64,000 nt of DNA from Acidobacteriota bacterium (lineage in GTDB: Bacteria; Acidobacteriota; Terriglobia; Terriglobales; Acidobacteriaceae), in contig QIAU01000139.1 of the NCBI GenBank assembly GCA_003225055.1, positions 1 through 64,000 on the forward strand, written 5' to 3'. This document shows, in pieces, positions 44,505 to 54,600 of the stretch (positions within the stretch are counted from its first letter, which is position 1; the number at the start of each line of letters is the position of its first letter). A model generated the notes under the pieces. The model searched no databases. It had not been told where the DNA came from and saw nothing but the letters and a program-made list of their open reading frames with translations. The translations under genes and the position numbers were made by a program.

Positions 44505-46295
44505 ATGAGGCAGACATTTGCCATCGGTATCGGGGGCGCCGCCGGCCAAGGCGTCGCTACGCCGGGCGACATCTTCGCCAAGATCTTCAGCCGCCGCGGC
44601 CTGCACCTCAACGCCTACAACGCCTACCAATCCATCATTCGCGGTGGCCACACCTTTCTCACCATTCGTACCGGCCAGGAAAAGGTCACCAATATGGGGG
44701 ACCGCCTCGATTTACTGATCCCGCTCAACCAGGATGCAATGAATCGCCACCTCGGGCTGCTCACCGCCGGCGCCGCATGTATTTATAACGCGGATACGAT
44801 CAAGCCCGGGACCGCCGCGGAAGGCGTACAGCTCTGTCCGCTTCCCGTTTCAAAGTTGGCTGATATCAGCCGCAACAAAGTGGCCCAGAACACACTCGCG
44901 CTGGGCTCGGGTCTCAGCATGATGGGTATTGGGTTTCAGGCGTTGGAGAGCGTTCTAATCGAGCAGTTTAAGAAGAAGGGCGAAGCGGTGGTGTCGGAAA
45001 ACGTCGGAATCGCGCGGGCCGGCTACGACTATGCCACCGGGAGTTTCAAGCCCTTTGCCCGGCCGCTTGCCATGACCGAGAACCGGTACGCGGTGCTGAG
45101 CGGGAATACCGCCATGGCGATGGGGGGCGCAGCCGCGGGGGTGAAATTTTACTGTGCCTACCCCATGAGTCCTTCCACAGGCGTTCTGCACTGGATGGCG
45201 GCGCACGCGCGCAAGGCTGGCATCATGGTCCGGCAGGTGGAGGACGAGATTGGCGTAGTGAATATGGCGATCGGCGCTTCCCATGCCGGCGTTCGCTCGA
45301 TGTGCGCAACCTCGGGCGGCGGCTTTGCCCTGATGAGCGAAGGCCTTGGTTTGTCGGCCATGATGGAAACCCCGGTCGTAGTCATCGACTGCCAGCGCGC
45401 CGGCCCGTCCACTGGAGTTCCTACCAAGACGGAGCAGGGCGATCTTTGGCAGATGTTGGGTGCCGCGTTTGGCGACTATCCTCGCGTCATCGCTGCTCCG
45501 CTCGATATCGCGGATTGCTTCAAAATCGTCCCTGAGATTTTCAATATCGCAGACCGCTTTCAGTGCCCTGGGATCGTGCTCTGTGACCTCCTGCTCTCTG
45601 AGGGCAGGCTCAGTGTGGATCCAAAGGATCTGGACTTTAATCCGCCTATCGATCGCGGCGAGCTGATCACGACGGCTGACGCGACATCCGGGTCTGACGG
45701 GAACGGTGATTACAAACGCTACAAGATCACCCAAAGCGGCATTTCACCCCGCGCCATTCCCGGCGTTCCTGGATTCACCCACACCGCCGCCAGTGACGAA
45801 CACGACGAAGACGGTGTCTTAATCAGCGATGAATTTACGAATCCGACCAAGCGCCGCGCGATGATGGAAAAGCGCATGCGGAAGGTCATCGGCATCGCGG
45901 CCGCGGTTCCTCCGCCGGAGTTGCGGGGGCCGCGTGACGCCGAAGTCACGTTAATCGGTTGGGGATCTACCCAAGGAGTGATCGAGGAGGCGTGCGAAAT
46001 CCTCACCGAGCAAGGCATTCCCGCTAACCAGCTTCAGATCCGCTGGCTGGTGCCGCTGCACGGCGACGCGATACTGGACATCCTAAGAAGCTCGCGGCAC
46101 ACCATCATCGTGGAGAATAACTACAGTGGCCAGTTCGCCCGCTACCTGCGCAGCGAAACGAGCTACGTGCCGAATGGGTACATCCGCAAGTATGATGGCG
46201 AGCCATTCATGCCGCACCACATCGTCGAGGCGGTGAAGGAACAGTTAACCGGGAACACCAAGCTCTCGGTTCCGGCCCATGAAGTTATGGTTTGA
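44505..46295 (+). CDS. korA: 2-oxoacid:ferredoxin oxidoreductase, fused gamma-alpha subunit (KorA type)
   Basis: A 596-residue cytoplasmic subunit of a CoA-acylating 2-oxoacid:ferredoxin oxidoreductase, most likely for 2-oxoglutarate. Residues 1 to about 190 are the gamma domain (IGIGGAAGQGVATPGD and YQSIIRGGHTF). From about 200 the alpha pyrimidine-binding domain follows (LSGNTAMAMGGAAAGVKFY, then YPMSPSTGVLHWMA and QVEDEIGVVNMAIGASHAG), and a C-terminal transketolase-like domain carries EVTLIGWGSTQGVIEEA. This fusion and length are usual for KorA. A GGAG site lies upstream of the ATG. The beta subunit follows after 12 bp. It may replace NAD-linked 2-oxoglutarate dehydrogenase or act in reductive metabolism. 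Confidence 0.93.
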   Translation: MRQTFAIGIGGAAGQGVATPGDIFAKIFSRRGLHLNAYNAYQSIIRGGHTFLTIRTGQEKVTNMGDRLDLLIPLNQDAMNRHLGLLTAGAACIYNADTIKPGTAAEGVQLCPLPVSKLADISRNKVAQNTLALGSGLSMMGIGFQALESVLIEQFKKKGEAVVSENVGIARAGYDYATGSFKPFARPLAMTENRYAVLSGNTAMAMGGAAAGVKFYCAYPMSPSTGVLHWMAAHARKAGIMVRQVEDEIGVVNMAIGASHAGVRSMCATSGGGFALMSEGLGLSAMMETPVVVIDCQRAGPSTGVPTKTEQGDLWQMLGAAFGDYPRVIAAPLDIADCFKIVPEIFNIADRFQCPGIVLCDLLLSEGRLSVDPKDLDFNPPIDRGELITTADATSGSDGNGDYKRYKITQSGISPRAIPGVPGFTHTAASDEHDEDGVLISDEFTNPTKRRAMMEKRMRKVIGIAAAVPPPELRGPRDAEVTLIGWGSTQGVIEEACEILTEQGIPANQLQIRWLVPLHGDAILDILRSSRHTIIVENNYSGQFARYLRSETSYVPNGYIRKYDGEPFMPHHIVEAVKEQLTGNTKLSVPAHEVMV

Positions 46296-46307
46296 GGAGG
46301 ACCACAA

Positions 46308-47204
46308 ATGGCGACTGGTTTAGCAGCTCCCAAGCAACTGGCGGTGGCGGATTTTAAAGGCAAAGTCGATCCTGACTGGTGTCCCGGCTGTGGCGATTTT
46401 GGCGTGCTGGCTGCGGTTGAGAAGGCGCTGGTCGAGCTGCAGATTCCAAATCACCAGGTTGTCACCATTAGCGGCATCGGTTGTTCCTCCAACTTCCCCG
46501 GCTTTATTAACACCTACGGCATGCACACGCTGCACGGGCGTGCGCTGGCGGTGGCAACGGGCGTGAAGCTTGCGAATCACGAGTTGACCGTAATAGTGAC
46601 TGGCGGTGACGGCGATGGCTTCGGCATCGGCGGCAACCACTTCGTCCACTCGATGCGACGCAATGTCGACGTGCTGTATATCGTGATGGACAACCAGATC
46701 TATGGCCTCACCACCGGTCAAACGTCGCCCACCAGCCGCGTCGGAATGAAGACAAAAAGCATGCCATTCGGCAATATCGAATCGCCGGTCAACCCCATCT
46801 CGCTCGCTCTCGCCTGCGGAGCCACATTCATCGCTCGCGGCTTCAGTGGCGAGCAGAAGCACCTCACCGAACTGATCAAGCGGGGCATTCAGCACAAGGG
46901 CTTCTCGTTCCTCGACGTCTTCAGCCCTTGCGTCACGTATAACCACGACAATACCTACCAGTGGTTCCGCCCGCGCGTGAAGAAACTCGAAGACGATCCC
47001 GCTCACGATCCCACGAACTGGGTGCTAGCCATGGAGAAGTCTTTGCTCTGGGGCGAGGAAATTCCGATTGGAAGATTCTTTGAGCGTACCGATCTTCCTG
47101 CCTTGCACGAAGCAGAACCGGTGCTGAACGAAGGCGCCCTGGTGCATAACGGCGCAAAGATCCCAGCCGAGGTGTCGCGTGCATTCATCGGGGAGTTGAT
47201 GTAG
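46308..47204 (+). CDS. korB: 2-oxoacid:ferredoxin oxidoreductase, beta subunit (KorB type)
   Basis: A 298-residue thiamine-diphosphate and [4Fe-4S] binding subunit. Cysteines expected for the cluster are in DWCPGCGDFG, GIGCSSNF and FSPCVTYN. The thiamine-binding motif reads GGDGDGFGIGGNHF followed by DNQIYGLTTGQTSPTS. GAGGAGG lies between the alpha stop and this ATG, indicating co-translation. Together the pair forms the catalytic complex; no separate ferredoxin-like delta subunit is encoded, which is normal for the two-subunit class. Confidence 0.94.
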   Translation: MATGLAAPKQLAVADFKGKVDPDWCPGCGDFGVLAAVEKALVELQIPNHQVVTISGIGCSSNFPGFINTYGMHTLHGRALAVATGVKLANHELTVIVTGGDGDGFGIGGNHFVHSMRRNVDVLYIVMDNQIYGLTTGQTSPTSRVGMKTKSMPFGNIESPVNPISLALACGATFIARGFSGEQKHLTELIKRGIQHKGFSFLDVFSPCVTYNHDNTYQWFRPRVKKLEDDPAHDPTNWVLAMEKSLLWGEEIPIGRFFERTDLPALHEAEPVLNEGALVHNGAKIPAEVSRAFIGELM

Positions 47205-47459
47205 CCGCCGGGCAGCGCACCACAATCTTTCCCCATGACTTGGATGTGCCCGGCTGCGGCGCGCTCGCGCAACCGTGCTCCGTCGCCAGCATTCGCCTGA
47301 TCTCACCATCGGCCACTCGCTCGACGTGGTAAAACTTGGACCCGAGCGAGTGAATCTAGGCCAAGCTTCAAGCTGTAGCGTCTAGGCTTCACCCTCCAAA
47401 AATCGCTTGCGTTCGTGGAGCAGGCTGTTCTCGTACCTGTGCCAGCAGGAGGTACCCTC

Positions 47460-48722
47460 GTGCGCCTTAAGGAAGTTCGCTGGCCCGCCAAGTTGCTCCG
47501 CTATCGCTTACTCGCGTTTTTCGCGGTGTTTGGCCCCGGCTTTATTACCGCTAACGTCGATAACGACCCCGGAGGAATCCTTACTTATTCTCAAGCTGGC
47601 GCAAAGTTTGGATATCGACTGCTCTGGACTTTGATTCCCACCACCATCGCTCTGATCGTCGTTCAGGAAATGGCAGCCCGCATGGGTGCGGTGACGGGCA
47701 AGGGTCTGCACGATCTGATCCGGGAAGAGTTCGGTATCCGGGCGACGTTCTTCGTGTCGTTCGTATTTGGCTTAGCAGACTTGGGAAACATCGTCGCCGA
47801 ATTCGCAGGACTGGCGTCCGGCATGGGATTGTTTGGCATCAGCAAGTACTTCGTGGTGCCCATCGGTGCCTTCCTGGTGTGGATCGTTGTCGTTCACAAT
47901 TCATACAAGCCCTTCGAGCGCATCCTGATCCTGTTCTCGCTGCTGTTTTTCGTTTATCCGGTATCTGCTTTCCTCGCGCATCCTGACTGGCACGCCGCTA
48001 TTCACGATACTTTTGTGCCGCAGATTATCAGAAGTTCCGACTACCTAATCATGGTGGTTGGCCTGATCGGTACCACGATCACGCCATGGATGCAGTTCTA
48101 CTTGCAAGCGTCCATCGTCGAAAAGGGTATCGGAAAAAAGCAGTACTCGCTGGCAAAATGGGATGTCATTTCGGGCTGCATTATTACCGATGTGATCGCG
48201 TTCTTCGTCGTGCTCGCCTGCGCTGCCACGCTGTACGTATCAGGAGTTCGGAACATCTCGGATGCGACGGAGGCGGCGGTTGCATTGCGACCTCTTGCAG
48301 GCGACTTTGCATACCTGCTCTTTGCTTTGGGATTGGTCAACGCTGCCATGCTTTCGGCTGCGATTTTGCCGCTGGCAACGGCGTACAACATCTGCGAAGG
48401 ACTGGGCGCCGAGTCTGGCGTTAATAAACGGTTTTCCGAGGCACCCGTGTTTTACTGGCTTTACACGTTCCTGATTGTTTCTGGAGCAGGCGTGGTGCTG
48501 ATCCCTCGGTTGCCCTTGATCAGGCTCATACTATTCTCCCAGGTCGCCAACGGTGCGCTACTCCCGTTTTTGCTGGTTTTCATGTTGCTTTTGGTTAACC
48601 GCAAAAAACTGATGGGCGAGTACACAAATTCGAGACCTGCAAACGTGATTGCCTGGGCCACCAGCATCATCATTATGGTTTTAACGATTGCGATGATCTG
48701 GACTACTTCAGTAGGGCAATAG
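47460..48722 (+). CDS. Nramp-family divalent metal ion transporter
   Basis: A 420-residue inner-membrane symporter for divalent metals, about eleven transmembrane helices. The first helix contains GPGFITANVDNDPGGI, the broken-helix motif in which DPG(N) residues bind the metal. Here it reads D-N-D-P-G-G, with Gly after Pro-Gly in place of the Asn used by MntH for manganese, which suggests an altered specificity. The sixth helix region reads IGTTITPWMQFYLQ, lacking the MPH motif of classic MntH. I chose the GTG at 47460 because AGGAGG stands seven bases before it; a GTG 45 bp earlier lacks a site. An inverted fragment of this gene lies at 38188-38313. Confidence 0.9.
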   Translation: MRLKEVRWPAKLLRYRLLAFFAVFGPGFITANVDNDPGGILTYSQAGAKFGYRLLWTLIPTTIALIVVQEMAARMGAVTGKGLHDLIREEFGIRATFFVSFVFGLADLGNIVAEFAGLASGMGLFGISKYFVVPIGAFLVWIVVVHNSYKPFERILILFSLLFFVYPVSAFLAHPDWHAAIHDTFVPQIIRSSDYLIMVVGLIGTTITPWMQFYLQASIVEKGIGKKQYSLAKWDVISGCIITDVIAFFVVLACAATLYVSGVRNISDATEAAVALRPLAGDFAYLLFALGLVNAAMLSAAILPLATAYNICEGLGAESGVNKRFSEAPVFYWLYTFLIVSGAGVVLIPRLPLIRLILFSQVANGALLPFLLVFMLLLVNRKKLMGEYTNSRPANVIAWATSIIIMVLTIAMIWTTSVGQ

Positions 48723-48745
48723 TACGTAGCCCCGACGATGGCTGG

Positions 48746-49265
48746 TTATCTCGCTACCCGCGCCAGAAGAGGCCCCAACATCGCCATGATAAGAACGTAG
48801 ACAGCCGAGAGCGGCCGAGGCACAGCTCCAAGCCCCGCAATGACAATGGAGGACTCGCCGCGTGCAACGTTTCCATCCCCACCTGGAGACGCCCTCCTTG
48901 GTCAATGCCTGCATGACGAGCCGCCCAGTATCCTGTCACCACCTTCGTGACAGTCGTGAGCGCTGCTACCCCCACAGCAAACGGCAAGGCCGGGACGAGG
49001 CTCGCTGGATCAATCTCTAACCCGAAGAAGAAAAAGAACATCGCGGCGAACAGGTCTCTTAGAGGGCTGACGAGGCGGTGCGCCTGCTCCGCGACCGAGC
49101 CGGACCGTGCGATGTCGACCCGAAATGCTCCAATGGCTTGCCGAAACCTGGAATCGCTGTACCACACCAGCCACCAACAGCACGGTACCAAAGATCGTCA
49201 GCAGAATGACTTCGTCCGATTCGTGGGCGACAAGTCGGCTTGGCCCCGCTCGGCGCCAGTGTTAA
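48746..49265 (-). pseudogene. Decayed CPA2-type Na+/K+:proton antiporter (C-terminal part)
   Basis: Three frames together spell the C-terminal half of a Kef/CPA2 antiporter. The first gives RLVAHESDEVILLTIFGTVL, then AGVVQRFQVSA. After a shift comes IGAFRVDIARSGSVAEQAH and LFAAMFFFFFGLEIDPASL. After a second shift near 48865-48875 comes VARGESSIVIAGLGAVPRPL, ending LARVAR and a stop at 48746. The N-terminal membrane half is missing beyond about 49265. At least two frameshifts make it non-functional. Confidence 0.85.
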
Positions 49266-49310
49266 GTCGAATCGGGCTCCACCTCAACCTCACCTCGCTT
49301 GAATGTGTGG

Positions 49311-49330
49311 AATACAGAATTCCCTGTATT
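49311..49330. promoter_or_regulatory. Operator-like palindrome upstream of the GH16 gene
   Basis: AATACAG-aattcc-CTGTATT is a perfect 7-bp inverted repeat, 123 bp before the GH16 start codon and just upstream of tandem repeats. It resembles a dimeric repressor site; no regulator gene is adjacent. Confidence 0.45.
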
Positions 49331-49354
49331 TACACCAACTTCCTTGAAAGTAAA

Positions 49355-49419
49355 TTATTCACTCACTCGATTTAAGTTATTCACTCAGTTGACTTAACTA
49401 TTCACCCACTCGATTTAAG
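49355..49419 (+). repeat. Three tandem 21-22 bp repeats upstream of the GH16 gene
   Basis: TATTCAC(T/C)CA...TTAA(G/C) recurs at 49355-49376, 49377-49398 and 49399-49419. The first and third units share ACTCGATTTAAG, the middle one is variant. The spacing of about two helical turns would place bound proteins on one face of the DNA. They end 34 bp before the GH16 start codon and may be activator or repressor sites. Confidence 0.8.
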
Positions 49420-49452
49420 AAGAATTGAAAGAATAATAAGGAGCTGAACGCC

Positions 49453-51237
49453 ATGCCGCCAGGACGCAGAAAAATCCACAGCTTCGTTGCCCTATTGGTT
49501 TTGATCTTTTTCAGTCCGAGTCTGGCCCAATCCCAAACCACTCAGGGAAGCAACGGGTGGCAGCTTGTATGGTCAGACGAATTTAATGGAGCCGCGGGCT
49601 CTGTGCCAGATTCCCGCAAATGGACCTACGATGTCGGCGGCGGTGGATGGGGCAACAATGAGGAAGAGGTGTACTGTGCGGCCGGCTCCGACGTCAGCCC
49701 CTGCAGCCCGCTGACGCCCAACGCCGTTCTCGACGGCCAGGGCAATCTGGTCATTTCGGCCATCCATAACAATGGCGCTTGGACTTCAGCCCGCATGAAG
49801 AGCGAGGGCATGGAGAACCTCCAGTACGGACGCATCGAAGCGCGCATGCAACTGCCTATGGGAGCTGGCGTTTGGCCGGCGTTTTGGCTTCTTGGATCGA
49901 ACATCCATACCTCCGGCTGGCCCCTCTGTGGCGAGATGGACGTCATGGAATGGGTACCGCAGTACGGACCGTCGAAGACTTCGTCCACGGTTCATGGACC
50001 GTTTTCCGGCGGAAACGGTGTTGGCTCGTCGTTTACTTTTCCCAACGGTGGCACAGTAAGGGACTTTCATACGTATGGGATTATTTGGTCTCCGAACCAG
50101 GCGCAGTTCTATCGGGACGACCCTAGCGCGCCTTATTTCACCATCCAGAACACCAGCGACATTCCGGGCGACTGGGTGTTCAATCATGACTTTTTTCTTA
50201 TCATGAATCTGGCGATGGGTGGCTATTTCCCCGGATACACAGACAGCACGACGCCGAACCCAGCGGTGATGCTAGTGGATTATGTGCGGATCTATCGGGC
50301 TGCGCACACGCCAGCCGCAGGACCCTTGACGATTAATGCCGGCGGGGTTGCGCAGGGCAGTTTCTTTGCAGATACAAATTTTACCGGCGGCAAGACGGTC
50401 TCGACGGAGGCTGCAATAGATACCTCGCTTATTCCTGCGCCCGTACCTCCGCAAGCTGTTTACCAGACCGCGCGCGCGGGCGAGTCGCAATACACGATTC
50501 GAGATTTGGTTCCTTATGCGCCCTATAACGTGCAGTTACACTTTGCCGAAACTCAGGTCAATGGACCGGGAGAGCGTCGGTTCAGCGTAACTATTAATAG
50601 TCAAACGGTTCTGAATCGCTTCGACATTTTTGCTGCCGCTGGAGGCAAAAATAAAGCCATCGAGGAGAACTTTAAAGCCAACGCCGACGAGTACGGGAAT
50701 ATCGTAGTCCAGTTGACTCCTCGCGCTCCCGCTCAACCGCTGATCAGCGGCCTGGTGGTCAGTCAGACCACCGATAATGAACCGACCAGTGGCCCGGTAT
50801 TACTCGACTCGGGCGGTGGCGAGGTCGGCAACTTCATCGCCGACACTGACTTTTCTGGAGGGAACCAGGCCAGTAGCTTCGCTCCGGTTGACACCTCCCT
50901 CATATCCAGCCCGGTTCCGCCGCAGGCAGTTTTCCAAAGTGAGCGCTGGGCGCCAAGCACTTACACGATTGGCGGTTTCACGCCGGGAACCAGGCATACC
51001 GTCACGCTGTACTTCAACGAGATCTACTGGAGCCAACCAACCCAGCGACAATTTAATGTTCTGATCAATGGCTCGCAAGTGCTCACCAACTTCGATATCG
51101 TTGGCATGACTGGGGCGAAGAACAAGGCCGTTGAGGAGCAGTTCCAGGCGACGGCTAATTCGGAGGGGCAGATCGTAATCCAACTTACGCGCGGTGCCCG
51201 AGATCAGCCGAAGATCAGTGGCATCGCCGTGAATTGA
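49453..51237 (+). CDS. Secreted GH16 beta-glucanase with two malectin-like domains
   Basis: A 594-residue secreted enzyme. A signal peptide ends near SLAQSQ. The GH16 jelly-roll runs from about residues 35 to 275 (QLVWSDEFNG, AFWLLGSNI) with the catalytic motif GEMDVMEWV, whose first Glu is the nucleophile and second the acid/base. Two tandem malectin-like beta-sandwich domains of about 145 residues follow (DTNFTGGKTVSTEAAIDTSL and DTDFSGGNQASSFAPVDTSL, each ending ISG with a short tail). These domains usually bind carbohydrate. AAGGAG precedes the ATG by nine bases. Laminarin or another beta-1,3/1,4-glucan is the expected target; the family also includes agarases and carrageenases. Confidence 0.93.
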   Translation: MPPGRRKIHSFVALLVLIFFSPSLAQSQTTQGSNGWQLVWSDEFNGAAGSVPDSRKWTYDVGGGGWGNNEEEVYCAAGSDVSPCSPLTPNAVLDGQGNLVISAIHNNGAWTSARMKSEGMENLQYGRIEARMQLPMGAGVWPAFWLLGSNIHTSGWPLCGEMDVMEWVPQYGPSKTSSTVHGPFSGGNGVGSSFTFPNGGTVRDFHTYGIIWSPNQAQFYRDDPSAPYFTIQNTSDIPGDWVFNHDFFLIMNLAMGGYFPGYTDSTTPNPAVMLVDYVRIYRAAHTPAAGPLTINAGGVAQGSFFADTNFTGGKTVSTEAAIDTSLIPAPVPPQAVYQTARAGESQYTIRDLVPYAPYNVQLHFAETQVNGPGERRFSVTINSQTVLNRFDIFAAAGGKNKAIEENFKANADEYGNIVVQLTPRAPAQPLISGLVVSQTTDNEPTSGPVLLDSGGGEVGNFIADTDFSGGNQASSFAPVDTSLISSPVPPQAVFQSERWAPSTYTIGGFTPGTRHTVTLYFNEIYWSQPTQRQFNVLINGSQVLTNFDIVGMTGAKNKAVEEQFQATANSEGQIVIQLTRGARDQPKISGIAVN

Positions 51238-51429
51238 ACTGGCCGGATTGAAAAGGGTCACACCAGGAGCGGCAGCGATTTATTACCGGGGAAAGCGAAA
51301 GTGCGCTCGAATGGGTGAAACCACTAGTCCGATTCCTCGGCCAACTACGCGGATGAATGATTAACGTAGGGCTTGCCTAGATCGGTAGATCGAAGGATGA
51401 TCCGCCTGCTTCCCTTACTGGGCAATCCG

Positions 51430-51455
51430 GTCGATGTGCAGAGTCGATGTGCACA
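51430..51455 (+). repeat. 13-bp tandem duplication
   Basis: GTCGATGTGCAGA is followed directly by GTCGATGTGCACA, one mismatch. Confidence 0.85.
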
Positions 51456-51516
51456 GTGGTTGGGAAGTTAGTTCTAGTTCGGCACCCGTAAACGCAATTG
51501 GAACGTCTGCAAGAAG

Positions 51517-51544
51517 TGCAAAATTCTCTGTGCAAAATTCTCTG
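51517..51544 (+). repeat. Perfect 14-bp tandem duplication
   Basis: TGCAAAATTCTCTG occurs twice head to tail, about 130 bp before the pullulanase start codon. Confidence 0.9.
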
Positions 51545-51673
51545 TTGACGCGGAGGTTTTAGCCCACTAGGATTAACGCCGCTCTAAGAGGCGAAGGGTT
51601 GCCTCGGACGCACCGTAGCATTCTGCCTAGCACTCTACCGACCACCCTCACAGCTTATCGGGAGGTCCTTTCC

Positions 51674-54600
51674 ATGACGTCCAGAATAAAGGCTGCCCAT
51701 TGGCAGGCCAAACTCTCATTCAGCCTGCTGCTCTTTCTACTTTGCTTTTGTCGCACCCCGGCCCGGGCGGCGTCAGAGCCGCCCATTCCATCCGGAGAGG
51801 TGCGTATTCATTATTTCCGGCCCGATGGCAACTACGCCGGGTGGGCACTCTACACATGGAATGCATCTACCGAAAACGCCCTCTGGTGCCAGAGTGAGGT
51901 CGCAATCACGGGAACCGACAGTTTTGGCGTCTATTTCGACGTTACCGTAAACCCCGCTCAAGGCAACCCGGTTGGCGACCTGGGCTTCATCATCAATAAC
52001 TGTGCTCAAGGACAAGTCAAGGATCCGGGGCCAGACCAGCATCTCCAAATCACCCAGTACAACGAGGCTTGGGTCATTCACGCCGACGCTACTGTCTTCA
52101 CCAGCCAGCCGACGCCGCAACAAATCGCAAACGCAATCCTCAGCATAGAGCAGGCTTATTGGCTCGATCGTACCCACCTGGCCGTTCAGCCGCAGTACAT
52201 CCAGAGCGGGGCTACCTATGCGCTCAGTACCAGCTTGACCGGCGGCCTAAATTTGGTCAGCACCGGTATCACCGGCGGCACGCAAATCCCGCTAACGGCC
52301 GGTGGAGCGCTGTCCCAAGATGAGCTGATGCGCTATCCGCAGCTGGCTAGTTATGCGGTGCTTCAGGTGCCCGCGAGCGGGGATCTTGGTACGGTGAAGC
52401 AGGCGCTCAAGGGAGAGCTTGCGCTCTCGGTTGTGGGACAAAACGGCCGACTGCAGTATGCCACGGGGATTCAAACTGCCGCGGTGTTGGACGACCTCTA
52501 CTATTATCCCGGGAAGCTCGGTGTCGTCTTCCACGAGAATTCCTACCCGGTGAGGATCAAGTTGTGGGCACCAACTGCCCAGTCGGTGTCGTTGCTGATC
52601 TTCGATCACGAGAACGACACAATAGCATCCGCAACCATTCCCATGCGGGAAAACAACGGTGTCTGGGTGGCGAATGGCACGAGTGACTGGATAGGCAAGT
52701 ACTACCTTTACCGCCTAAGCGTGTGGGTACCGATCGATGCAGCCGTAGATACCAACGTGACGACAGATCCGTATTCGGTCGACATCGCATTGAACGGGAC
52801 GAAGAGTCGAATCATCGATCTCGATTCCGGAGCAACGAAGCCCCCGGGATGGGACCACCTGGCTTCGCCCCCGCTGCGCAGCTTCAGCGATATGAGCTTG
52901 TACGAACTACATATCCGCGACTTCAGCGTGAATGACATGACCGTTCCATGGGCACATCGCGGTACTTACGAAGCTTTTGCCGATCAGAACTCAGATGGAA
53001 TGCGACATCTGCGTGACCTCGCCACAAGCGGATTGAGGGCGGTGCATATTCTCCCGTCGTTTCACTTTGCGAGCGTGAACGAAGACAAGTCCACGTGGAG
53101 GACGACCGGCGACCTCTCGCAGTATCCGCCGAACGGGCAACAGCAACAGGCGGCGGTAACCGCGATTCAAGGCAGCGATGCCTACAACTGGGGTTATGAC
53201 CCTGTTCACTATATGAGCCCCGCAGGCAGCTACGCGATGGTTCCTGAAAATCGCGTACGCGAGTACCGCACGATGGTGATGGGGCTGCACAAAGCCGGGT
53301 TACGCGTTGTTCAAGACGTCGTCTTCAATCACACCAGCGCTTACGGCGAGGGGCCAAACTCGAATCTCGATGAGGTGGTGCCCGGATATTACCACCGGCT
53401 GGACGCGAATGGAAATCTGGAGACGGGTTCCTGCTGCCCGGATACAGCCAGCGAACATCGCATGATGGAAAAGCTGATGATCGACGCGCTCGTGCTCAAT
53501 GCGCGCGAGTACAAGATCGACGGCTTCCGCTTCGACATTATGAGTTTTCACTTCCTCTACAATATGCGGCACATTCAGGCCGCACTTCAGGCGTTGACCC
53601 CGGAAAAGGACGGCGTGGATGGGTCGAGGATTTACTTGTACGGGGAAGGATGGAACTTCGGCGATACGGCGAATAACCAGATCGGGCCGCACGCCGGCCA
53701 GCTCGATCTATACGGTTTTGGAATTGGCACATTCAACGACCGGATTCGCGACGGCATTCGCGGCGGCAGCCCCTTCACCGATGAGCGGGTGCAGGGATTT
53801 GCAACCGGACTGTTTACCGATCCTAGCGACTACACCAATCAGAACCCGCCGCAAGCCGGTCAGCAAAATCAACTGCTCCAGTATGCTGACTGGATTCGGA
53901 TTGGCCTTAGCGGCAACTTGCGCGATTACAGCTTCACTAATGGTGCGGGTGTCACGGTCACCGGAGCACAGGTGGATTACAACGGTCAACCGGCCGGATA
54001 CACAGCGACGCCAATCGAGGCAGTAAATTACTGTTCGGTTCACGATAATCAGGATCTATTCGATGCGGTGCAGTTGAAATCCAGCTTCAACGACAGTATC
54101 GCCACCCGCGCACGCCGGCAGGTGCTGGCCATGAGCCTGGTCCTGCTGGGGCAAGGCGTCCCGTTCTTTCAGGCTGGCGACGACATCTTGCGATCCAAGG
54201 ACATGGACCAGAACAGTTATGATTCCGGCGACTGGTTCAACAAAATCGACTGGAGCGGGAAAACGGCAAACTGGGGGATTGGCCTGCCCCTGGCGAGCCA
54301 GAACCGCGGCCAATGGCCCCTCATGATGCCGCTCCTCAGCAACCCCGCCTATACACCGCAACCGCAGGACATCGCGTACAGCAGTGATGCATTTCGTGAG
54401 TTTATGCAGATCCGCTACAGCTCGGGGTTATTCCGCATGCCGACCTTCGGGGAGGTCCAGCAGAATCTCACGTTCCTGAACACCGGCCAAAACCAGATAC
54501 CGGGGCTGATCGTGATGAAACTGGATGCCAACGGCCGGGATTACGGCCCCTATGCAGGTATATTGGTGATCTTCAACGCCACGAATCAGCAGGTGACCTT

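Larger units (their letters stand above)
51238..51673. other. Intergenic region between GH16 and pullulanase genes, with short tandem duplications
   Basis: No gene is seen. Two separate tandem duplications occur, and the end holds the pullulanase ribosome binding site. Confidence 0.45.

Noticed and set aside
47205-47459. Possible alcohol dehydrogenase C-terminal remnant on the minus strand
   Set aside because: A few residues in two frames are reminiscent of such proteins, but no continuous or family-specific motif could be assembled.
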